A stretch of DNA of 64,000 bases from Nitratireductor sp. GISD-1A_MAKvit (GTDB lineage Bacteria; Pseudomonadota; Alphaproteobacteria; Rhizobiales; Rhizobiaceae), in NCBI RefSeq assembly GCF_040819555.1, contig NZ_CP161920.1:2107001-2171000 (forward strand), given 5' to 3'. Below the pieces are notes generated by a model, which saw only the letters and a program-made list of their open reading frames with translations, was not told the origin of the DNA and searched no databases. The translations under genes and the position numbers were made by a program. Below are positions 56,421 through 64,000 of this stretch, piece by piece; position 1 is the first letter of the stretch; every line of letters starts with the position of its first letter.

Positions 56421-59249
56421 CTAAAAAAAGCTCTTGCGTTGCCACCAGCCGGTTTTGCGGGGCTGTGCAGCTTCCCCTTCGGAAGAAGACGAAACCACAG
56501 GTTCGCTGGGTGGCGCGGCTTCCGTTCGTTTTCTCCGCGCAGGACGTTTATCCGATTGGACCGCGTCTTGCGGGTTTTCATCGCCGGCCGATTTGTCCAT
56601 GGCCTCAGCGGCGTCCGGTTTGTCACTTTCCGGAGCTTTTTTCCGGGACGAGGTGCGCCGGGTGGTTGCGCGGCGCTTTCTGGGAGCGGGCTTGCTCTCT
56701 TCGGCTTTATCGACCGTCTCAGAATTCTCTTCCGAAGAAGGCTTCTCGTCGCTCTCCGAAGCTTCCGAAACCTCTTTCACCTCGGAAATCGAATCTGCAG
56801 GAGAGGCAGCCTTGCGTGAACGCCGCCGTGGCTTCCTTGCCGGCTTCTCTTCTGACGGGGTTGCTGCCTCGTCCGCTTCGGTTACCGGGTGGGCAACAAC
56901 GTCATCAGCCATATCTGCCGCAGAATCGCTCTGATCGCCACCTGTATCGTTCTGGTCCGCATGATCTGCCATCTGTGGCTGTGCATCACCCGCAGTCTCG
57001 GCACCTGCTTCCTGCGGCTGGCTTTCGCGCCGGTTCTTTCGGCCACCACGCTTGCCACGATGACGCTTCCGGCGCTCGCCGTCCCCTTCCTCTCCCGAAG
57101 AAGCGGCAGTCTCTCCGGCACTTGCACCAGACTGCTCTTCCACATTTGTCGAGGCTTCGCCGGCTTGGGTATCCGGATTCGCATTGTCGAGCTGGTTCTG
57201 CTCGTTGCCGGACTCGGCACCATTGTTACGGTTGCGGCCCCCCCGGCGCTTGCGTTTGCGCCGGCGCTTGCGGGGCTCGCCATCCTCGCCATTGCCGCTC
57301 TCTGTCTCCACCGTGGTCGTTTCTTCAGCCTCGATGGCAAGAGGCTGTCCCGTAGGAGCCGGCTGTTCCATACCGGACTTGTCGGCGAGTTGCTGCTTCG
57401 TGATTGCAAAATGCTGGGCGCCAACGTTTTCGTCTGCCTCGACAGTGATGGTGACGCCGAACCGGTTTTCCATCTCTACGAGATTGCTGCGCTTGTGATT
57501 GAGCAGATAAAGCGCCGTTGCGGCCGGAGTGCGCACGCAGATGTCGTTGCGTGAATCCTTCAGGAGATATTCCTCGATAGAACGCACAACATATAGCGCG
57601 ACCGATGAATCGGAGCGGATGTGTCCTGTTCCGCCACAATGCGGACAGGGCTGCATCGTGCTTTCAAGAACACTCGCCCTGATGCGCTGGCGCGACATTT
57701 CCAACAGGCCAAAATGGGAAATGCGCCCGACCTGTATGCGCGCCCTGTCGTTCTTGAGGCACTCCTTGATCCGCTTTTCGACTGCCCGGTTGTTCCGGTT
57801 CTCTTCCATGTCGATGAAATCGATGACGATGAGACCGGCCAGGTCGCGCAACCGCAGTTGACGGGCAACTTCTTCAGCCGCTTCCAGGTTTGTCTGAAGG
57901 GCAGTGTCTTCGATCGAGTGCTCCTTGGTCGAGCGCCCCGAATTCACGTCGATCGCCACCAGCGCTTCAGTCTGGTTGATGATGATGTAGCCGCCGGATT
58001 TCAGTGTCACCTGAGGTTGCAGCATGCGATCCAGCTGCGCCTCGATGCCGTTTCCGGCAAAGATCGGGGTCACATCGCGATAGGGCTGTACGGCCTTGGC
58101 ATGACTCGGCATGAGCATGCGCATGAAGTCCTTGGCTTCGCGATAGCCTTCCTCGCCCGCGACCAGAACCTCACCGATATCCTTGTTGTAAAGGTCCCGA
58201 ACAGATCGCTTGATGAGACTGCCTTCCTCGTAAACGAGGGCAGGGGCGGTCGATTCAAGGGTGAGGGTACGCACCTTTTCCCAAAGGCGCATGAGGTAGT
58301 CGTAGTCGCGCTTGATTTCCGCCTTGGTGCGGTTCGCGCCAGCGGTTCGCAGGATGACTCCCATGCCCTGCGGCACGTCGAGCTGCTTGACGACGTCCTT
58401 CAACCGTTTCCGGTCCTGGACGTTGGTGATCTTGCGCGAAATGCCACCACCGCGGGCGGTGTTTGGCATAAGGACGGAATAACGACCGGCAAGCGAAAGA
58501 TACGTGGTCAGCGCTGCGCCCTTGTTGCCGCGCTCTTCCTTCACCACCTGGACCAGAAGAATCTGGCGGCGCTTGATGACTTCCTGAATCTTGTAATGCT
58601 TGCGTGATGTTCTGCGCGGCGGCTGCGCTTCTTCAAGCGCATCATCGGCTCCTACCGTGTCGACATCATCCGTGTCGTCATCGCCATTGGTGGCATTGTC
58701 CTTGCCCGAACGGCTGCGGCGCCGGCCTTTCGTTGCAGGCTCTTCCGACACCACGTCGGCTGCGGCGTCGGCAGCCATTGCCGGTGCCTTGTCGCCGTCA
58801 TCGGCTTCGCTGTCAGCCTCAGCCGCCTCCTCGCCCTCGCTATCGGAAGCCGTTTCATCCTGCTGGGCGGCCTTCTTCTTGGTGCTGGCACGACGGCGCT
58901 TGCGGCCGTTTTTCTGCGGCTGGGGCTGATCGCCATCATCGTCGTCCTCATCGGCTCTGGCTTCTTCAGCCTCGGCTTCGAGCAGGGCCTGACGGTCGGC
59001 AACGGGGATCTGATAGTAGTCGGGATGAATCTCACTGAAGGCGAGAAAACCGTGGCGGTTTCCACCATACTCCACGAAGGCAGCCTGGAGCGAAGGTTCT
59101 ACACGTGTAACTCTTGCGAGATAAATGTTTCCCCGAAGCTGTTTTTTATCCTGAGATTCGAAATCGAACTCTTCGATGCGATTACCACGAAGGACGACAA
59201 CCCTTGTTTCCTCCGGATGGGAGGCATCTATAAGCATCTTGTTTGGCAT
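56421..59249 (-). CDS. rne: Ribonuclease E
   Basis: Endonuclease that starts mRNA decay and matures stable RNA. The 942-residue protein begins MPNKMLIDASHPEETRVVVL. The S1 domain is split by a long acidic/basic insert (residues ~90-250), as in other alphaproteobacteria. The catalytic domain has VAIDVNSGRSTKE and DLAGLIVIDFIDME (Mg2+-binding Asp region) and the zinc link CPHCGGTGHIRS. The C-terminal ~350 residues are disordered, with Arg-rich blocks for RNA and degradosome partners, ending KTGWWQRKSFF. The ATG at 59249 fits the family start; the frame is open to 59369. Confidence 0.94.
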   Translation of the reverse strand: MPNKMLIDASHPEETRVVVLRGNRIEEFDFESQDKKQLRGNIYLARVTRVEPSLQAAFVEYGGNRHGFLAFSEIHPDYYQIPVADRQALLEAEAEEARADEDDDDGDQPQPQKNGRKRRRASTKKKAAQQDETASDSEGEEAAEADSEADDGDKAPAMAADAAADVVSEEPATKGRRRSRSGKDNATNGDDDTDDVDTVGADDALEEAQPPRRTSRKHYKIQEVIKRRQILLVQVVKEERGNKGAALTTYLSLAGRYSVLMPNTARGGGISRKITNVQDRKRLKDVVKQLDVPQGMGVILRTAGANRTKAEIKRDYDYLMRLWEKVRTLTLESTAPALVYEEGSLIKRSVRDLYNKDIGEVLVAGEEGYREAKDFMRMLMPSHAKAVQPYRDVTPIFAGNGIEAQLDRMLQPQVTLKSGGYIIINQTEALVAIDVNSGRSTKEHSIEDTALQTNLEAAEEVARQLRLRDLAGLIVIDFIDMEENRNNRAVEKRIKECLKNDRARIQVGRISHFGLLEMSRQRIRASVLESTMQPCPHCGGTGHIRSDSSVALYVVRSIEEYLLKDSRNDICVRTPAATALYLLNHKRSNLVEMENRFGVTITVEADENVGAQHFAITKQQLADKSGMEQPAPTGQPLAIEAEETTTVETESGNGEDGEPRKRRRKRKRRGGRNRNNGAESGNEQNQLDNANPDTQAGEASTNVEEQSGASAGETAASSGEEGDGERRKRHRGKRGGRKNRRESQPQEAGAETAGDAQPQMADHADQNDTGGDQSDSAADMADDVVAHPVTEADEAATPSEEKPARKPRRRSRKAASPADSISEVKEVSEASESDEKPSSEENSETVDKAEESKPAPRKRRATTRRTSSRKKAPESDKPDAAEAMDKSAGDENPQDAVQSDKRPARRKRTEAAPPSEPVVSSSSEGEAAQPRKTGWWQRKSFF

Positions 59250-59904
59250 AAATTCTTGTCTCCCCGGCAGGGAATGATTGTCGGGCCCTTCTGGACGGGA
59301 ACCGCCGCAAGCCAAATTGACAATCTGTGCCGGATAATTTGAGGTTCGCCGGCGTTGAAAGGCGCGCAAAATTGGGCCGGAACACCGCTTGAGCAGTGCG
59401 TTTTAATCCGTGTCTATTTCCAATCGCGCCTGAAGCCATTCCATCGCCCGGCTTAACCGTTTCAACCAAAGCCCGGTGGTACGGGCCAGCTTTTGCTCGT
59501 ATCGAGCCGGCACGGGCGTTTCTTAAGGCCCGGCCGTTTGCATTGTCAGAGCTCTCGTGTCTGGAGAATGCCCTGAAAAATTCCTCTGAATCACCGCCCG
59601 TTTCGGTTTGCGGCGGCGGAAAAGGTTCGCCCCGTTGCTCATCGCCGTTTGTCAGCAGGGACTCAAACCAAGGACGTATATCGCGATGATTCAAAGATGC
59701 TTTTATGATTTGACAGTTGTATTGGCAACCCTGATTTCCATAACCGGGTGGCCGCGCAAGGGATCGCTTATTTTCCCTGCTACGCGCAACAGCGCATAAA
59801 ATCAGAGTGCTTCCGGATGATTCGAAGAAAAAATGCCACTTTTCTTGCGTTCGGTTCGGCGTTGATTCGATGACGATTTTTTTACGCAGAGAAGAGAGGC
59901 GGTT
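59250..59904. other. Long divergent intergenic region between rne and amiC
   Basis: About 655 bases hold no frame that I can support as a gene. It should contain the rne leader, which in many bacteria is long and used for autoregulation by RNase E, and the amiC promoter. I see a TTGACA at 59710-59715 on the plus strand without a convincing -10 box at the proper distance. Confidence 0.4.
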
Positions 59905-61093
59905 TTGCACAGACCCGTGCCATTGATCACATTGTTCCTGTACTTGATGCAGGTCGCGTTCGCCATGGCGGCTGGTGCTGCGTCCGAGATCAGGGCGCAT
60001 GACTACAAGATGGCAGGGGATGCTCAATACACGCGGATCGTGATCCAGCTCGATCGAAAACCGGAGTTGAAGTGGTTTCTCCTGCGTGATCCCAACCGCC
60101 TGGTGATTGATCTGCCTCCAACGGAGTTTTCGTTCGACCCGCTCGAATTGCGCCCTCGTGGCCTCGTGGAGGCGGTTCAGTATGGAGCCGTTGATGCGAA
60201 ACGGGCGCGTCTCATGCTGCGTGCGACCGGGCCCTTTCTCGGTTGAGGCGGCCGAAGTTCTGGCAAACGAGAACTCGGATGGCTACCGGCTGATCGTGGA
60301 ACTGCGGGCAAGCTCCACGGAAGACTTTGAGCGTGCCCTGCGCGCCAGCATGACAGGACGAGACCCGGTTGGAGAAGGCGGCGCGACTGCTCCGCCTCCC
60401 AGGCGCTTTACCATTGCACTGGATGCCGGACACGGCGGTGCAGACGGCGGCGCCCGTGGGGTGAATGGAACCGTAGAAAAGCAGATCACGCTGCTTTTTT
60501 CGCTCGAGCTGGCGAAAAAACTGGAAGAAACGGGGCTCTACAGGGTGGTGCTCACCCGCGAGGACGACCGTTTTCTCAGGCTCGATGAGCGAGTGCGGAT
60601 CGCCCGCGAGAAGGGGGCGGATCTGTTCATCTCCGTTCATGCCGACGCGATCGCCATCAGAAGTGTGCGTGGCGCAACGATCTACACTGTTTCGGACAAG
60701 GCCTCGGATGCCGAGGCTGCGGCCACGGCAGCGCGCGAAAACCTTTCCGATGCCATTGCCGGCAAGGTGCCGGAAGACGAACAGGATGAAGTCGAGGATA
60801 TTCTTGTCGACCTGATTCGGCGGGAAACGCACGCGTTTTCGATCCGCTTCGCCCGTAATCTGATCGGTGAACTGTCCAGCACGGTACAGATGGTGAAGAA
60901 CCCGCATCGATATGCCGGCTTCCGCGTTCTCCGAGCGCCCGACATACCGTCCGTGCTGCTGGAACTCGGTTATCTTTCGAACCCGAAGGACGAGGCACAG
61001 CTTCGCGATGCCGCATGGCGTTCCAGAACGATGGACGCGATTATCAGGGCGATTGGCTATTTTGCAAAGGCGAATGGCGGAGCGGGAGGTTGA
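59905..61093 (+). CDS. amiC: N-acetylmuramoyl-L-alanine amidase with AMIN domain, frameshifted
   Basis: Cuts the peptide from peptidoglycan during cell separation. After repair it has 395 residues: signal peptide (PLITLFLYLMQVAFAMAAGA), AMIN domain (~30-140; YTRIVIQLDRKPELKWFLL), and a zinc amidase_3 domain with FTIALDAGHGGADGGARG, ADLFISVHADAIA and VLLELGYLSN (His, His, Glu). The break is at 60229-60237, in GGGCCCTTT; one base less gives ATGPFSVEAAEV. The start is a TTG at 59905 with AGAGAGG before it. mrcA follows in the same direction. Confidence 0.9.
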
Positions 61094-61414
61094 GCAACAC
61101 CCGTTGCAGCTGAGCAACGCTGCTGGGGTTTTCAAAAGGGTGCGGAACGGTTTCGACTATTGCCGCATTTTGCTCACAACACTGAGACATTAAGAGCATT
61201 CATCGGGTTTTCAGCCTCTGCTGACTGTTGCAGGCGGCGGTCTGAAAATAATGTTATGATGGAATCGCTTACACGTACAATGGGCGGATTGTATCGCTGC
61301 ATCGCAGCGGCTTCTGGCAACCCTCATTTGTGGAATGGCAAGACAGGGAAACGCGGCGCTGAGGGGTCTCCGATTTGCCGGGCGGACCGAGACAGGGCGT
61401 GAATTGGAGCGGTC

Positions 61415-63873
61415 ATGTTGAGACTTATCGGTTATTTCTTCGGCGTCGGCATCGCGCTGGCGCTGCTGGTGGCTGCGGGCATCGCGCTTTACATAGGCGA
61501 TCTCACCAAGGAATTGCCTGACTACGAAGTGCTCGCGAAATATGAGCCGCCGGTGACCACGCGCGTGCACGCTTCCGATGGGGCGCTGATGGCCGAATTC
61601 GCCCGAGAGAGGCGCCTTTATCTGCCTATTCAGGCCGTGCCCGACCGAGTGAAGGCCGCCTTCCTTTCCGCCGAGGACAAGAATTTCTACAATCACCCGG
61701 GCGTCGATGTGACCGGTCTGGCGCGCGCGGTGATAACCAATATTCAGAATCTCGGCTCCGGCCGGCGACCCGTGGGTGCATCGACGATCACGCAGCAGGT
61801 GGCAAAGAACTTCCTTCTGACGTCGGATCAGACGATGCAGCGCAAGATCAAGGAAATGGTTCTCTCGTTCCGCATCGAGCAGGCCTATTCCAAGGACCGC
61901 ATTCTTGAACTCTATCTGAACGAGATCTTTTTCGGCATGGGCTCCTATGGCATTGCCGGTGCCGCGCTCACCTATTTCGACAAGTCGGTGAATGAGCTGA
62001 CGCTTGCCGAGGCGGCCCTATCTGGCAGCCCTGCCAAAAGGCCCTTCCAACTATCATCCGTTTCGTCATACCGAGCGTGCCATCGAGCGTCGCAACTGGG
62101 TGATCGATCAGATGGTCGCAAACGGCTACGCCTCCGCTGAGGAAGGCGCGAAGGCAAAGGCGACGGATCTCAATGTCTCACCACGTCGTCGGGGCACATA
62201 TCTGTTCGCCGGCGAGTACTTCACCGAGGAAGTTCGGCGCGACATCATTTCCCGCTACGGGGAAGATGCTCTCTACGAAGGGGGGCTGTCGGTTCGCACG
62301 ACACTGGATCCACAATTGCAGCGTTACGCCCGCAAGGCCCTGCAGAACGGCCTGATCCGCTACGATACATTGCGTGGTTACCGGGGCCCGGTCACACGGA
62401 TCGATGTTTCGGGCGACTGGGGCGTGCCGCTGGCTGAGGTTCAGGGGCTGAGCGATGTTCCCGAGTGGAAGCTGGCGGTTGTCCTTGGCACCGAAGATGG
62501 CAAGATTTCCATCGGACTGAAGCCCGAACGCAAGATGTCCGGCGAATTGTCCGATCAGCGTGAAACAGGCACGATCGCGCTGGACGACATGAAATGGGCG
62601 ATGCGCCACGTGGTGGATGGCAAGCGCGTCAAGGCCGCGAGGCAGTCCGACGTTCTCAAGCCCGGCGATGTGATCTTTGTCGAAAAGAAAGCCGATACCG
62701 AGCGCGCGTGGAAACTGCGCCAGGTCCCCGAAATCGAAGGCGCGCTCGTTGCCATGGATCCACACACGGGGCGCGTTCTGGCCATGGTTGGCGGCTTTTC
62801 CTATTCGGGCTCGCAGTTCAACCGTGCCACCCAGGCCTATCGGCAGCCCGGATCAGCCTTCAAACCCATCGTCTATGCGGCTGCGCTCGACAATGGGTAC
62901 ACGCCGGCCCTCCGTCGTTCTCGACGCGCCGATTTCGATCCAGGTCGGCAATGATGTCTGGGAGCCGAAGAACTACGGCGGCAAATCCGCAGGCCCGTCA
63001 ACTCTGCGGGCAGGCATCGAGCGGTCCAGGAACCTTATGACCGTGCGACTTGCCAAGGATATGGGCATGCAGCTGGTTGCCGATTATGCCGAGCATTTTG
63101 GCATCTACGACAAGATGCTTCCGGTTCTTGCCATGTCACTCGGTTCCGGCGAAACCACGGTGATGCGGATGGTGTCCGCCTATGCAGTCATGGCAAATGG
63201 CGGGAAACAGATTGTTCCCTCTCTGGTCGACCGCATTCAGGATCGCTACGGCAAGACCGTCTACAAGCATGATCGCCGTGAATGCATCGGCTGTGTCGCG
63301 ACCGAATGGAAGGGCCAGGACGAGCCGGAAATCGTCAATGACAGGGAGCAGGTCCTCGATCCGATGACAGCCTATCAGATCACTTCCATGATGCAGGGGG
63401 TTGTATCTCGCGGAACTGCCGTAAGTGTTTCCGAGCTCGGACGCCCCATCGCGGGCAAGACAGGCACGACCAATGATGAAAAGGATGCCTGGTTTGTTGG
63501 GTACACGCCCGATCTGGTGGTTGGCGTCTTCATGGGCTTCGACACTCCGAAGCCCATGGGACGTGGCTCCACCGGTGGTGGTCTTGCTGCACCGGTTTTC
63601 AAGGAGTTCATGGCGAAAGCCCTGGAAAACATGCGGCCGGTGGATTTTCAGGTCCCAGAAGGCATGAACATCATTCCAATCGACCGAAAGACCGGGATGC
63701 GTGCGCAGGCGGGCCAGCCCGGCGTCATCATGGAGGCGTTCAAGCCTGGCACCGGACCTGCCGACAGCTACTGGGTCATCGGCATGGAAGATCTCGAAGG
63801 GGCGGGCCAGCAGCGCGTGATCTCTCCGCAGGCCAACCGGGCTGTCAATTCCGGAGCCGGTGGTCTCTACTGA
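61415..63873 (+). CDS. mrcA: Penicillin-binding protein 1A, two frameshifts
   Basis: Bifunctional glycosyltransferase/transpeptidase for peptidoglycan, main synthase of polar growth in Rhizobiales. After repair it has 818 residues: one membrane helix ([19 protein letters not shown]), the GT51 domain ([46 protein letters not shown]), an OB-like insert, and the transpeptidase with GSAFKP (Ser of S-x-x-K), ERSRNLMTV (S-x-N) and [14 protein letters not shown] (K-T-G). The frame breaks at CCC 62016-62018 (repaired: [17 protein letters not shown]) and CCC 62908-62910 (repaired: [15 protein letters not shown]). Bases 61094-61414 before it hold no gene that I can support. Confidence 0.92.
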
Positions 63874-63994
63874 TCCTCACTCACTGGTTGGAGAGTGTCT
63901 GCTTTACACGGGCGGACACGCTCCATATGTTCCGTCACGATTCAGGGCGCAGCTTCTGAAACCGCAACCACAATATTCGAGGTGTTGATCTGCA

Positions 63995-64000
63995 ATGCGT
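63995..64000 (+). CDS. Possible first codons of the next gene (likely prfB)
   Basis: ATG CGT ends the window, with GAGGTG about ten bases upstream. In many Rhizobiales prfB (release factor 2, which begins MR) follows mrcA. Only two codons are visible, so this is a guess from gene order. Confidence 0.2.

Noticed and set aside
57621..58607. 328-residue plus-strand frame
   Set aside because: Antisense to the catalytic domain of rne.
1..64000. tRNA, rRNA, insertion sequences, prophage or integrase genes
   Set aside because: I looked for T-loop motifs, transposase-like frames and long terminal repeats in the gaps and saw none that I could support; a dedicated tRNA and IS search was not possible.

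Overview
This window is chromosomal DNA of an alphaproteobacterium, almost certainly Hyphomicrobiales (Rhizobiales), and most like the Phyllobacteriaceae/Mesorhizobium side of that order. The evidence is gene content and order: a CckA cell-cycle kinase, a very large apolipoprotein-like coiled-coil protein of the Growth Pole Ring (GPR) type, the complex I accessory subunit NDUFA12, DUF2865/DUF3126/DUF2155 proteins, a malic enzyme fused to a phosphotransacetylase-like domain, and the run DUF2155-aat-accC-accB-aroQ-dsbA-M48 protease-rne-amiC-mrcA. The DNA is GC-rich throughout. I see no tRNA, rRNA, insertion sequence, prophage or CRISPR array.

Layout. 1-5.9 kb: 3' part of nadE, a broken arsR/SRPBCC pair, an MFS permease, gltX and a DUF2865 protein. 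6.1-10.6 kb: maeB, an LpxH-like metallophosphoesterase and an enolase-superfamily epimerase. 10.7-14.8 kb: a four-gene Mla-type lipid transport operon (STAS-permease, ATPase, MCE protein, lipoprotein). 15.1-20.0 kb: the giant GPR-like protein, divergent from a small Hpt protein, then a [2Fe-2S] ferredoxin. 21.1-27.6 kb: a DUF922 protease, folP-folB-folK, a secreted unknown protein, the YcjF/YcjX pair and a SixA phosphatase. 27.8-32.1 kb: dksA, a FliO-like protein and cckA. 32.1-43.1 kb: pncB, pccB, gloA, a double cold-shock protein, DUF192, two alpha/beta hydrolases, an enoyl-CoA hydratase, cysE, DUF3126 and a gamma carbonic anhydrase. 43.3-47.3 kb: a LapG-like cysteine peptidase, a double-PilZ protein, a PAS protein, a rhomboid protease and a CBS protein. 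47.8-64.0 kb: gatB, a GNAT enzyme, NDUFA12, DUF2155, aat, accC, accB, aroQ, dsbA, an M48 protease, rne, amiC and mrcA.

How they work together. Much of the window serves envelope growth and its control: phospholipid trafficking (Mla), septal/side-wall peptidoglycan (amiC, mrcA), periplasmic quality control (DsbA-like, M48), polar growth (GPR-like) and the CckA phosphorelay that times the cell cycle. The rest is core metabolism: NAD, folate, fatty acids, cysteine, shikimate, and tRNA charging.

The most important caveat is that eleven genes are each interrupted by a single extra base (two in mrcA). In all twelve cases deleting one base restores a full-length family member, and in eleven of them the base lies in a run of G or C. 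Several of these genes are normally essential, so I read this as systematic homopolymer over-calling in the assembly, not gene decay. The likely biological highlights are the GPR-like protein with its nine perfect-length 22-residue repeats, the Mla operon, two candidate small-RNA/attenuator loci, and an SRPBCC-ClpP chimeric reading frame.
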